A stretch of DNA of 21,665 nucleotides from Desulfovibrio oxyclinae DSM 11498 (GCF_000375485.1 NZ_AQXE01000002.1:270779-292443); one strand, 5' to 3'; positions 1 to 8,733 are shown, numbered from the stretch's first letter. The notes: generated by a model not told the origin, from the sequence alone. Numbers and translations: made by a program.

Positions 1-978
1 AGCGCCTATACCGGCGAAGAGGCCAAACGGATCATCGATGAGAACGAAGACACCGCGCTGGTGCTTCTCGACGTGGTCATGGAGGATGCGAGGGCCGGGC
101 TGGAGGTGGCGCGCTATATTCGCCACGATGCCAAAAACAGGCTTGTGCGCATTGTGCTGCGCACCGGTCAGCCGGGACAGGCTCCGGAGCGCGAAGTCAT
201 CACCGACTATGACATCAACGACTACAAGCAGAAGACCGAGCTGACGTCCACCAAGCTTTTTACCACCATCACCACGGCCATCCGCTCTTACCGCGACCTT
301 CTTGCGGTGGATGAATCCCGCCGCAGCATGAATCTGCTGGCCATGTCAGTGGCGCATCAGATCCGTAACCGGACCATGGCCATTGCGGGCTTTGCCAATA
401 TCCTCAAAAGAAACATCTCTCCTGACGACGGGCAGGGCAAGTACCTCGAATCCATCGTGGAGGAATCGGGCCGACTGGAAGAGGTGGTTGGTGCCGTCAA
501 CGCCTATTCCACATGCGGCCCGCCGGAGTTGACCAAGACGCAACTGCTGCCTCTGGTGGAGAATGCGGTGGAGCGCTTCGTCACCGCTGCCGGACAACGG
601 GAGCGCGAGTACGCTCTGGAAATGCGAACCTCTGCCTCTCTCGGCATGGCGGACGCCCGGATGCTTTCCAGGGCGTTGGACGCACTGTTCGAGAATGTGC
701 TGGATTTCGTCGAAGGCGGCGAACTCGTTGTGGTGCTGCAAAGCGATGTGCAAGGCACGGTGCTGGAGATACTGGATCGCGGACCCGGCATTGCGAGCCA
801 GCACATGCCGCACGTCTTCGATCCGCTTTTCTCCACTAAGCCGGACGGTGTGGGGATGGGGCTTTGCATGATGCGCAAGGTCGGGCTGGAGCACGGGTGG
901 GACGTGGTCCTTGCCAACAGGCCGAGCGGGGGCATCCGCGCCGGATACGTCATCCCCAGAGTCGAGGAGGAGGCATGA
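1..978 (+). CDS. Receiver-histidine kinase hybrid, 5'-truncated by window edge
   Basis: The frame is open from base 1, so the gene starts upstream; 325 residues are visible. The first ~80 are the second half of a CheY-like receiver with the phospho-acceptor Asp at visible residue 24 (LLDVVM). A histidine kinase core follows: H-box AHQIRNR with His at residue 119, an N-box around FENVLDF (residue 232), G1 box DRGPG (259-263) and G2 box GVGMGL (283-288). All key residues are present, so the kinase is probably active. The order is receiver first and kinase last, the reverse of usual hybrid kinases, and no membrane segment is visible, which suggests a cytosolic relay. Its stop overlaps the start of the HD-GYP gene (ATGA), so the two are co-translated and probably partners. 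The phosphorelay direction is inferred. Confidence 0.88.
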   Translation, partial: SAYTGEEAKRIIDENEDTALVLLDVVMEDARAGLEVARYIRHDAKNRLVRIVLRTGQPGQAPEREVITDYDINDYKQKTELTSTKLFTTITTAIRSYRDLLAVDESRRSMNLLAMSVAHQIRNRTMAIAGFANILKRNISPDDGQGKYLESIVEESGRLEEVVGAVNAYSTCGPPELTKTQLLPLVENAVERFVTAAGQREREYALEMRTSASLGMADARMLSRALDALFENVLDFVEGGELVVVLQSDVQGTVLEILDRGPGIASQHMPHVFDPLFSTKPDGVGMGLCMMRKVGLEHGWDVVLANRPSGGIRAGYVIPRVEEEA

Positions 979-2552
979 CCGCTTCCGACGATCTTCTTTT
1001 CCGGGACGACGAAGAACTGTTCGGGGATGATGAGTGGCCCGCAGAAAGCGGCGTTCCCTCGACAGAGCCCTGGAAGGTTCTGGTCGTGGATGACGAGGAA
1101 GAGGTGCACCGCGCCACGCGGCTGGTTTTGGAGGACTTTACGTTCGACGGCCGCGGGCTGGAATTTTACTATGCCGAGAGTGCCGCGGAGGGCCTGAGCA
1201 AACTGCGTCAACACCCTGATACAGCAGTTATCCTGCTGGATGTTGTCATGGAGACGACGGAAGCGGGGCTGGAGATGGTCAGGAATATTCGACACGAGCT
1301 GAACAACCGGCTGGTGCGGATAATCCTGCGCACCGGACAGCCCGGACAGGCTCCTGAACAGTCGGTCATCGTCGAGTACGACATCAACGATTACAAGGAA
1401 AAGTCCGAGCTGACCGCACAGCGGTTGTTCACTTCCATGACGGTGGCCCTGCGCACACATCGGGACATGCTGATACTCGATCGTAACCGCCTCGGTCTGC
1501 AACAGATCATCGAAGCGTCCTACGACCTGTTCGGGATGCGTTCCATCAGGCAACTTGCCATGGGAGTCCTGAACCAGCTCACCGGAACGCTTGGCATGGG
1601 CGGGGATGCGCTGTTCCTTCAGGCGCGGCAGCCAGCCGAGTCCTATGCGGATGCGGAATATTCCATTGTGGCCGGGACAGGCAAGTTCGCGCACTGCACG
1701 GAACATGTGGAAGAGCGATATATCTGTCTGGAGCACGGCATATCGGACATCGTCAATGAAGCAATCGAACGGCGCAAGAGCATCATGCGAGGTGATCTCT
1801 ACGTCGGTGTGTTTCCTTCCAGTGGCGACGTGTTGAACATGGTCTATCTGGAGTGCAAGGGCGGCTGTGCTTCGAGCGTCGATGACCGCCTCATCGGGCT
1901 GTTTTCACGGAATGTTTCCGTGGCGGTGAACAATGTACGCCTGAATGACGAGCTGGTGCAGACCAAGCAGGACGTGGTGCAGCGGCTCGGCGAGGCCCTT
2001 GAGCGCAGGGAGCACCGCGCGGGCCGTCATGTGAGGCGAGTCTCGGAAATGGCCGCGCTGCTCGGCAGGCTCGTGGGCATGGGGGAAGGCGAGGTGGAAC
2101 GCCTCAGGCTGGCGACGCCCATGCACGACGTCGGCAAGGTCGGTATCCCGGATGCCATTCTGGGCAAGCCGGGACCGCTCTCGGAGCAGGAGCGCGCAGT
2201 GGCGCAGAAGCACAGTGTCATCGGCTACAATCTGCTAGGCGGTGCGGCCGAGTCGTTGCAGGGTGATGCTGCGATCATCGCCGGGCAGCATCACGAAAAC
2301 TGGGACGGCAGCGGATATCCGGAAGGTTTGAGCGGAGAACAGATTCACATGTTCGCCAGAATTGTGGCCTTGTGCGACGTGTTCGACACCGTGCTGCACG
2401 ACAGGGTTTATGCCGAGCCCTGGAGTGTGGAGGACGCCGTGGCGTACATCCTCAAGAACCGCGGTGTCAGCTTTGATCCGAGTCTAGTGGACCTGTTCCG
2501 GGATAATCTTCAGGATTTTCAGGAAATCCAGCGGCTGTATCCTGATTCATGA
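975..2552 (+). CDS. Response regulator with receiver, DUF3369-like and HD-GYP domains (RpfG-like)
   Basis: The product is 525 aa. Residues ~33-150 are a receiver with acidic pocket D39/D40, phospho-acceptor D89, T120 and K143. Residues ~175-330 match the position of the DUF3369 sensor-like domain known between receiver and HD-GYP domains; this part holds four Cys (241, 251, 294, 298). Residues ~335-520 are an HD-GYP phosphodiesterase with H384-D385 and the motif HHENWDGSGYP at 439-449, so hydrolysis of cyclic-di-GMP is likely. I chose the ATG at 975 because it overlaps the preceding stop and follows a GGAGG-rich ribosome site; an upstream in-frame start at 864 lies inside the kinase gene. The receiver closely resembles the one in the upstream kinase, suggesting duplication. 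Confidence 0.92.
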   Translation: MTASDDLLFRDDEELFGDDEWPAESGVPSTEPWKVLVVDDEEEVHRATRLVLEDFTFDGRGLEFYYAESAAEGLSKLRQHPDTAVILLDVVMETTEAGLEMVRNIRHELNNRLVRIILRTGQPGQAPEQSVIVEYDINDYKEKSELTAQRLFTSMTVALRTHRDMLILDRNRLGLQQIIEASYDLFGMRSIRQLAMGVLNQLTGTLGMGGDALFLQARQPAESYADAEYSIVAGTGKFAHCTEHVEERYICLEHGISDIVNEAIERRKSIMRGDLYVGVFPSSGDVLNMVYLECKGGCASSVDDRLIGLFSRNVSVAVNNVRLNDELVQTKQDVVQRLGEALERREHRAGRHVRRVSEMAALLGRLVGMGEGEVERLRLATPMHDVGKVGIPDAILGKPGPLSEQERAVAQKHSVIGYNLLGGAAESLQGDAAIIAGQHHENWDGSGYPEGLSGEQIHMFARIVALCDVFDTVLHDRVYAEPWSVEDAVAYILKNRGVSFDPSLVDLFRDNLQDFQEIQRLYPDS

Positions 2553-2575
2553 GTATCCGATCCCCAGGATTTCTA

Positions 2576-3922
2576 TCAGTTCCGGGTGCGTCTCCATTCC
2601 GGGCACTTCTTGTCAAGCAGCGCCGTGACGATAGATTGCAGCGTCGGCTCGCCACTGTCGGCGTGGGAATACGTTGCCCGGACCACCTGTTTCTCGACTG
2701 AAAGCACGCGACGCAGGTCTGCGGGCGTGCCCAATACGACTGCATCACACTCGCAGGCGTTGATGGTCGCCTCAAGGTCGGCTATCTGTGGCTTGCCGTA
2801 ACCCATGGCCGGAAGCACCGGGCCAATGTGCGGATGCTTATCGAACACTTCCCTGATAGAGCCCATGGCGCAGTTTCGCGGATCGACAAGCTCCGCGGCA
2901 CCGGCTTTGCGGGCGGCGACGACGCCTGCGCCTTCCGACATTTCCCCGTGGGTGAGCGTGGGGCCGTCTTCAACCACGAGGACGCGTTTGCCCTGAACGG
3001 CTTCCGGAGCGTCAAGCACTACGGGGGAGGCGACGCGCACCATCGTCGCCGAAGGATTCATGCGTCGAACGTTCGATTCGACCCGGACGATCCCTTCATC
3101 GGAGGCGGTGTCGGTCTTGGCGATGACAGCCACATCCGCCATGAGCAGGTTGGTTTCACCGGGATAGTAGGACAGTTCATGGCCGGGCCTGTGCGGGTCG
3201 AGCAGGGTGATGTGCACGTCGGGGGCAAAGAACGGCGTATCGTTGTTTCCGCCGTCCCAGAGGATTATATCCGCGTCTGCCTCGGCCTGACGCAGAACGG
3301 CTTCGGAATCCACGCCGGACCATACCGTAGCGCCCATGTCCACAAGAGGTTCGTACTCTTCGCGTTCCTCCAGCGTGCAGTGGTGGGTGTCGAAATCCTC
3401 ATGGGTCTCGAAGCGTTGCACCGCCTGTAGCGAGAGATCGCCGTACGGCATGGGGTGGCGCACCACGGCGGGATTGAGCCCCTGATTTCGAAGTATTTCC
3501 ACGAGTGCCCGCGTGGTCTGGGACTTGCCACACCCGGTGCGGACTGCGCAGACCGCTATCACGGGTCGATTAGAGCGCAGCATGGTGGACCGAGCCCCCG
3601 CCAGCACGAAGTCGGCACCGCAGGCCTGAACTTGCGAGGCGCAGTGCATGACGTATTCGTGAGGCACGTCCGAGTAGGAAAACAGGACCACGTCGGCCTG
3701 ATGGGCGGCGATAAGCGTTTCCAGTTCGGTCTCCGGACGAATCGGGATGCCTTTGGAGTAGCCGTGACCGGCCAGCGAGGCGGGATAGTGTCTGTTGTCG
3801 ATGCCGTCGATCTGCGAGGCGGTGAAGGCTGCCACGCGGTACCCGGGATTGTTGCGGTAGAGCATGTTGAAGTTGTGAAAGTCCCTGCCTGCCGCGCCCA
3901 TGATGATGACCGTTTTCGCCAC
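2576..3922 (-). CDS. Cyclic 2,3-diphosphoglycerate synthetase-like GTPase (COG2403 type)
   Basis: The product is 448 aa. An N-terminal Rossmann-like segment (residues 1-120) precedes a P-loop around 125-135 (AVRTGCGKSQTT), a Walker B-like segment at 220-232 (ILWDGGNNDTPFF), and AKTD at 268-271 in the place of the NKxD base-recognition motif. The runs DPHRPGHELSYYPGETN (242-258) and GGNNDTPFF are characteristic of the archaeal cyclic 2,3-diphosphoglycerate synthetase family and its bacterial relatives. In bacteria the substrate is not established, so only nucleotide binding is firm. The GTG start at 3922 is chosen for the GGAGG six bases upstream; the frame extends 36 codons further but without that support. 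The gene converges on the HD-GYP gene with 23 bp between stops, and diverges from the solute-binding protein gene. Confidence 0.82.
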   Translation of the reverse strand: MAKTVIIMGAAGRDFHNFNMLYRNNPGYRVAAFTASQIDGIDNRHYPASLAGHGYSKGIPIRPETELETLIAAHQADVVLFSYSDVPHEYVMHCASQVQACGADFVLAGARSTMLRSNRPVIAVCAVRTGCGKSQTTRALVEILRNQGLNPAVVRHPMPYGDLSLQAVQRFETHEDFDTHHCTLEEREEYEPLVDMGATVWSGVDSEAVLRQAEADADIILWDGGNNDTPFFAPDVHITLLDPHRPGHELSYYPGETNLLMADVAVIAKTDTASDEGIVRVESNVRRMNPSATMVRVASPVVLDAPEAVQGKRVLVVEDGPTLTHGEMSEGAGVVAARKAGAAELVDPRNCAMGSIREVFDKHPHIGPVLPAMGYGKPQIADLEATINACECDAVVLGTPADLRRVLSVEKQVVRATYSHADSGEPTLQSIVTALLDKKCPEWRRTRN

Positions 3923-4078
3923 GATAGCCTCCGGAATAGGTGTGTGGGGAGAGTACATCGCGAAGGTACCCCACGCTCCGGATAAAGGGAAGGTTGTTTG
4001 CGTTTCCGGAATGCCACTTGTGGAACACACGGGACTGGGCTAGCGTATAGATGGACGCTTAATCTTTACGGAGTGGAC

Positions 4079-4852
4079 ATGAAGCGCGTCGTTGTGCTGC
4101 TTTTGCTGATCACATGGACTGTGTGGGTGTTGCCCAAGACTGCTTGTGCACGGGAAACGGTGCGCATGGCTACGCTGGAATGGCCTCCTTATGCCGGTGA
4201 GAATCTGCCGGGGCAGGGAGCGAGCATCATGGTGGCCAAGGAAGCGTTCGCGGCCGTCGGTATTGAGCTGAAGGTGAGTTTCTACCCATGGAAAAGAGCG
4301 GTGGATCACGGCCTGAACATGAATGGGTTCATTGGTTACCTCCCCGAATACGACGCGGACCGTCTGGACATGGTTTGCCATCTTTCCGAGCGCATGGGCG
4401 ACAGCCCGCTTGGGGTAGTGGAGCGCGTCGATGAACCTCTGGAGTGGGAGAAGGTCGAAGACCTCGGCATCTATACGCTGGGTGTGGTGGACGGGTACGT
4501 GAACACCCCGAGATTCGATACGCTGATGAATCTGGGCGTGCTGGACGTCGAGAAGGTCACGGACGATGCCACGAACATCAGGAAAGTCCAGGGCGGCCGC
4601 ATTGACGGAGCCGTAATGGATCGTAACGTTTTTCTCTATCTGGCGGACACCGAGGATACCATTCGTCGCGAGCGGTATCTCGTTCGGTTCGGACCCAGGT
4701 TACTCGCCGACAACGGGCTTTACGCCTGCTTCCGCAAAACCCCCGACGGCAAACGCCTGCGCGACGCCTTCAACAGGGGACTCTCCCGCATCGACTACCG
4801 CGCCATACAGGACAAGTACATAGAAAACGCGCTTGGCGACTGGCGCTACTGA
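4079..4852 (+). CDS. Secreted family-3 solute-binding protein (SBP_bac_3-like)
   Basis: The product is 257 aa. Residues 1-24 form a signal peptide with a long Leu/Val core, predicted to be cleaved after ACA, so the protein should be periplasmic. The mature start (VRMATLEWPPYAGE) is typical of family-3 binding proteins, which open with a strand followed by a PPY/PPF ligand-site segment. The rest fits the two-lobed fold, ending DKYIENAL. No permease or ATPase lies beside it, so it may serve a distant transporter, act as a sensor ligand-binder, or be an orphan. The ATG at 4079 has a GGAG five bases upstream and starts the signal peptide; the frame is open further upstream without such support. 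Its stop overlaps the convergent hutH stop by 7 bp. The ligand is unknown. Confidence 0.8.
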   Translation: MKRVVVLLLLITWTVWVLPKTACARETVRMATLEWPPYAGENLPGQGASIMVAKEAFAAVGIELKVSFYPWKRAVDHGLNMNGFIGYLPEYDADRLDMVCHLSERMGDSPLGVVERVDEPLEWEKVEDLGIYTLGVVDGYVNTPRFDTLMNLGVLDVEKVTDDATNIRKVQGGRIDGAVMDRNVFLYLADTEDTIRRERYLVRFGPRLLADNGLYACFRKTPDGKRLRDAFNRGLSRIDYRAIQDKYIENALGDWRY

Positions 4853-6576
4853 TCCCAGTCGAGCTGCACGGTCTTTTCCGCGGTGCGCGCCAGTGCGCCG
4901 GAAAGCAGGTGCTCCGCGAGCCTGCGGACATCATCGGCCAGATATCTGTCCTGCGTCACGGTGGGGAACAGCTCCTGCTGCTCAATTTCCTGCATGATAG
5001 CTTCCGAGACCGGGCTCAGTTTCTTTTCCTCGTGATCAAGCGGATACTCGCGTGTCACCGTGGCTTCGAAGCGCACGCCGCGTCCCGTGCCGTTCATCTT
5101 TTCCTTGAGTCCCTCAAGCTCCTTCGCGACCCATTCCGGCAGCTCGGCCTCCGTGGGGATGGCGTCCAGCCGCCTGCGAACGGCAACGGCCTGAAGAATG
5201 TATGCCAGTTCGATGGAGAGCACCGAGGCGGCTTCCGGCAGACAGTCGTACAGGCGAACGGCCAGCGTGGTGCCCATGCTGACATGGTCTTCCTGGCCGG
5301 AGTTGGTGGAGATGTTGAACAGATGGCTTGGCGCAGCCTTGCCCCATATGTTGTTGGTCATGGAGGCGGAGGCGTACTCAAGCATCATCATGCCGCTGGA
5401 GACGGCGCGTTCCTCGCCGGACAGACCGGGCCACTTCAGGTCGCGCCCAAGGCCTTTGTTGCGGGCCGGGTCCACGAAACGAACCGAGCGCATGTGCGAC
5501 AGGCTGGTCATGATGGAGAGCGCCTGCATGAGGTTGTATGCCTGCACCGCAACGGGCATTCCGTGGAAGTGGCCGCCGGAGACGATGTCCGTGTAGAGGC
5601 CGTCGGCGTCAGGGAGCAGGATGGGGTTGTCGGTGGCGCTGTTGATCTCCACCAGCAGGGCGGATTCGGCCTGTGAGATGAGGTCGTGGCAGGAGCCGAG
5701 CACCTGTGCGGCGCAGCGGATGTTGTAGGGATCCTGCACCTGACCGTCCACCTTGAAGTCCTTGTGGGAGTTGCGGATGGGCGAATCCTGCATGAGCCGC
5801 CATATCCAGTCCGCGACGCGCACCGCGCCCTGATGGGGACGCACGGCGTGGAAGTCCGGGCGGAAATAGGTGTCCGGGGCGAGCATGACCTGTGCGGTGA
5901 GGGCCGTGTTTACGGCGGCGGCGCGCAGCAGATCCTTGAGCCGCAGGCAGGCAAGGGCCGCCAGCCCGGCCATGAACTGCACGCCGTTGTTCAGGGCCAG
6001 TCCCTCCTTCATCCGAAGTTCCACCGGCTCGATTCCGGCGTCACGAAGGGCTTCGGCTGCGGGTATGACTTCGCCTGCAACCCGCACCTCACCTTCGCCG
6101 ATCATGGCCATGGCGATGTGGGAGAGCGGGGCCAGATCGCCCGACGCGCCCACGGATCCCAGTTCCGGCACCAGCGGAACGATGCCCGCGTTGAGCATCC
6201 GCACCAGTGTGCGCGGCAGCACGGAGCGCACGCCGCTGTGCCCCTGCGAGAGCGATACGGCGCGCAGCAGCATGGCAGCCCGCACCACGTCGTCCGGGGC
6301 ATGGCCGCCCTGACCGACGGCGTGGGAGAGGATCAGGTTGCGTTGCAGGTCCTTGAGGCCCTCGCGGCCAACGGTCTGATCCACATTATGGCCGAAACCG
6401 CGGTTGAAGCCGTAAGCGGGAACATCCTGCGACTGGACGAACTCTTCCACCTGACGACGTCGTTCGTCGAGCATATCGGCGCTGTGCTGAGCCAGCTCCA
6501 CATGCTCGCAGCGTTCGGCCACGGCGGCCACGTCTTCAAGGGTCAGGGTCTTTGTATGATCTATGACGACGCTCAT
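4846..6576 (-). CDS. hutH: Histidine ammonia-lyase
   Basis: This is the first pathway enzyme: it removes ammonia from L-histidine to give trans-urocanate in the cytosol. The product is 576 aa. The self-cyclising Ala144-Ser145-Gly146 that forms the MIO electrophile sits in GSVGASGDLAPLSH. The catalytic Tyr is in YGFNRGFG (Tyr55), and Ser-His at 84-85 is the pair that selects histidine over Phe/Tyr in this superfamily. QDPYNIRC, SATDNP and QEDHVSM are also conserved. At 576 aa it is longer than the ~510 aa of well-studied HutH. The ATG at 6576 has GGAG five bases upstream and lies 11 bp after the hutG stop; an alternative start 11 codons upstream overlaps hutG. It is the last gene of the operon. 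Confidence 0.95.
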   Translation of the reverse strand: MSVVIDHTKTLTLEDVAAVAERCEHVELAQHSADMLDERRRQVEEFVQSQDVPAYGFNRGFGHNVDQTVGREGLKDLQRNLILSHAVGQGGHAPDDVVRAAMLLRAVSLSQGHSGVRSVLPRTLVRMLNAGIVPLVPELGSVGASGDLAPLSHIAMAMIGEGEVRVAGEVIPAAEALRDAGIEPVELRMKEGLALNNGVQFMAGLAALACLRLKDLLRAAAVNTALTAQVMLAPDTYFRPDFHAVRPHQGAVRVADWIWRLMQDSPIRNSHKDFKVDGQVQDPYNIRCAAQVLGSCHDLISQAESALLVEINSATDNPILLPDADGLYTDIVSGGHFHGMPVAVQAYNLMQALSIMTSLSHMRSVRFVDPARNKGLGRDLKWPGLSGEERAVSSGMMMLEYASASMTNNIWGKAAPSHLFNISTNSGQEDHVSMGTTLAVRLYDCLPEAASVLSIELAYILQAVAVRRRLDAIPTEAELPEWVAKELEGLKEKMNGTGRGVRFEATVTREYPLDHEEKKLSPVSEAIMQEIEQQELFPTVTQDRYLADDVRRLAEHLLSGALARTAEKTVQLDWDQ

Positions 6577-6587
6577 GCGTACTCCGT

Positions 6588-7517
6588 TCAGGAAAGGCCG
6601 TAGAGCCACGACAAGGCCACGTTGGCGGCGAGGCGCACGGTGCGCCCATCCATGTCGTGCTCGGGGTTGGTTTCGGTTATTTCGAATATCCTTGCGCCGT
6701 GTCGGCAGCCAGCGGCGAATTCCATGGCCTCCCAGCCGGTCAGGCCCACGGCGGCAAGCGCGCTCACGCCGGGCGCGTCCGAGGCGCGGATGGCGTCCAT
6801 GTCCAGCCCGGCAAAGAAAGGTTTCCGCTCCAGCGCAGGCAGCAGATTCTCCAACACGGCCATCCAGCCGTGGCGACGGACCATGGCCAGCGTGCAGATG
6901 TTCACGCCCATGTCCTGCGCCTGCCTGAGGTATTCCGGAGAGTTGGCATGAGGCTGGATGCCAACCTCGTGAAAATTCTCGGGCTTCAGGAAACCGTCAT
7001 CCAGCAGTTGCCGGTATGGGGTGCCGGAGTGTGGTTCCGATGCCTTGCGCATGTCCAGATGCGCGTCCACGTTCACGGCGGCGATCTCGCCTTCCGCTTC
7101 GGCCAGCGCCCTCGCGTCCGGGTAGGAAATGTCGTTGCCGCCACCGAAGACCAGCACGCGCTTGCCGTCCTCAAGGATGCGGCGCACCACGCGGCGTTGG
7201 CGTTCGTGGATGGTCTCCAGCTCACCCAGCACGTCCACGTCGCCCATGTCGCAGAGTCTGACCCCGGCATGGTCCAGCGGAGCCTTATACTGATAGAGAG
7301 CCTTGCGGATGGCGGTGGGAGCGCCCGCGGCGCCGACGCGTCCGCAGTTGCGCCGCACGCCCTGATCCTGCGGGCAACCGATGATGACATGCGTGGCTTC
7401 GTCGTATCCCTTCATGCCGAAAGAGGTAATGTCTTTCATGAAGACGTCGTTTGCATCGTGACACTTGAAGCGCGCTTCGAGCGGCTTGAGTATTTTCAGC
7501 GGATTATCGGAGCTCAT
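6588..7517 (-). CDS. hutG: Formimidoylglutamase (ureohydrolase family), variant metal site
   Basis: The expected reaction is N-formimino-L-glutamate plus water to L-glutamate plus formamide, the last step of the four-enzyme histidine pathway. The product is 309 aa, usual for the arginase/agmatinase family. Family motifs are visible: NVDAHLDMR (metal ligands D151, H153, D155), HSGTPYR (163-169, typical of HutG) and GLDMDAIR (D239, D241), followed by APGVSA. The first metal motif reads GGGNDI with Asn128, where a metal-binding His is normally found. The ATG at 7517 has GGGAGG eight bases upstream and lies inside the end of hutI (14-bp overlap), so translation is probably coupled. Operon position supports HutG; the His-to-Asn change leaves the exact metal use open. 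Confidence 0.9.
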   Translation of the reverse strand: MSSDNPLKILKPLEARFKCHDANDVFMKDITSFGMKGYDEATHVIIGCPQDQGVRRNCGRVGAAGAPTAIRKALYQYKAPLDHAGVRLCDMGDVDVLGELETIHERQRRVVRRILEDGKRVLVFGGGNDISYPDARALAEAEGEIAAVNVDAHLDMRKASEPHSGTPYRQLLDDGFLKPENFHEVGIQPHANSPEYLRQAQDMGVNICTLAMVRRHGWMAVLENLLPALERKPFFAGLDMDAIRASDAPGVSALAAVGLTGWEAMEFAAGCRHGARIFEITETNPEHDMDGRTVRLAANVALSWLYGLS

Positions 7518-8721
7518 GGACGGTGCCTCCCTTGATGACGGCGCTGACGTGCCGTTCTCCGTAGAAGTAGACCAATTCCTCGTATTTGTCCGCATCCAGC
7601 ACGGCCATGTCCGCCCGCAGTCCTTCTGCGATGCGACCCCGGTCGCTCATGCGCAGGGCGTGGGCCCCGCCGCGGGTGGCCATGATCAGGGCCTCGTCCG
7701 TGCTGACACCTGTCTTCATGCACAAAAGCGACATCATCAGCGGCAGGTTCATGGTCATGTTGGAGCCGGGATTGAAGTCCGTGGCAACAGCCACGGCGCA
7801 GCCCGCGTCGATGAGCTGTCGCACCGGCGCGTACGGAATATCCAGAAAAAGCGACACGCCCGGCAGGGCGAGGCCCACCACGTCTGTCCCGGCCAGTTTG
7901 ACGGCATCCTCGGGCCGCATGGCTTCCAGATGATCCACCGATACCGCGCCCAGCTCCACGGCAGCCTCGATGCAGCCGATGGAGTGGAACTGGTCAGCGT
8001 GCATCTTGGGCAACATGCCGCAGTCGCGCGCCGCCTCCAGCAGCGACACCGATTCGACGGGAGTGAAGTATCCCTGCTCGCAGAAGACGTCGCAGAACCG
8101 TGCGGTTCTGGCGGCTTCGGGAAGCAACTCGCGCATGGCAGCGAGGTAGTCGTTCTTGGCCACGCCTTTGGGGACCGCGTGCGCGCCGAGGAACGTCGGC
8201 ACCAGATCAATCGGATGCTCGGCGTCCAGTTCGCGGATGACCTCCAGCATTTTGAGTTCGCTCTCCGGGGTCAGCCCGTAGCCGGTCTTGGCTTCAAGGG
8301 TGGTGACGCCGTGCGCCATGGCGCGGTCCAGACGCTTACGGGCCAGCTCTTTGAGCTTATCCTTGGATGCCTGTTGCGTGGCCGCCACGGTACGGGCGAT
8401 GCCGCCGCCGGATGCGGCAATTTCCTCATAGCCGGCCCCGGCGGTGCGCATGGCGAATTCGTCGGCGCGGTCACCGGCGAAGACCGGGTGGCTGTGGCTG
8501 TCCACGAGGCCCGGAATCAGTGTTTGGCCTGATGCGTCATACCGCTTCGCACCGGACGCTTCGGCAAGAAGCTCGTCGAGCGCGCCGATGCGCTCGATGA
8601 GACCGTCGCGGCACAGCACGGACATGCCGGTGAAGACGTCGAGACCGCCGAGGCCCGCGCCCCGTTGATCTCCGGGGCGGGGGGTGACGATGCGCGCCGG
8701 ATTTTCGATGATCAGGGCCAT
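7504..8721 (-). CDS. hutI: Imidazolonepropionase
   Basis: This amidohydrolase opens the ring of 4-imidazolone-5-propionate to give N-formimino-L-glutamate. The product is 405 aa, the normal length. It shows the N-terminal small beta domain, then the metal-binding HxH at 76-78 (VDSHSHPVFAGDR), the substrate-contact segment KTGYGL, and later HADQFH, VDHLEA and ATDFNPGS, which carry the remaining metal and catalytic residues. The ATG at 8721 has AAGGAG five bases upstream and lies 12 bp after the hutU stop. The 3' end overlaps hutG. Nothing is unusual in its motifs. Confidence 0.96.
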   Translation of the reverse strand: MALIIENPARIVTPRPGDQRGAGLGGLDVFTGMSVLCRDGLIERIGALDELLAEASGAKRYDASGQTLIPGLVDSHSHPVFAGDRADEFAMRTAGAGYEEIAASGGGIARTVAATQQASKDKLKELARKRLDRAMAHGVTTLEAKTGYGLTPESELKMLEVIRELDAEHPIDLVPTFLGAHAVPKGVAKNDYLAAMRELLPEAARTARFCDVFCEQGYFTPVESVSLLEAARDCGMLPKMHADQFHSIGCIEAAVELGAVSVDHLEAMRPEDAVKLAGTDVVGLALPGVSLFLDIPYAPVRQLIDAGCAVAVATDFNPGSNMTMNLPLMMSLLCMKTGVSTDEALIMATRGGAHALRMSDRGRIAEGLRADMAVLDADKYEELVYFYGERHVSAVIKGGTVHELR

Positions 8722-8733
8722 GAATGCTCCTTG

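Noticed and set aside
504..1736. 410-aa open frame on the minus strand across the kinase and HD-GYP genes
   Set aside because: It is antisense to two genes with clear catalytic motifs; composition is His/Arg/Pro-rich as expected of a shadow frame in GC-rich DNA.
4018..4051. Promoter for the solute-binding protein gene (TTGTGG and TATAGA)
   Set aside because: The spacing of 22 bases is too long for sigma-70 and no better pair was found, so it is not listed as a feature.
5686..6603. 305-aa open frame on the plus strand
   Set aside because: It is the shadow of hutH, with His-rich low-complexity composition.
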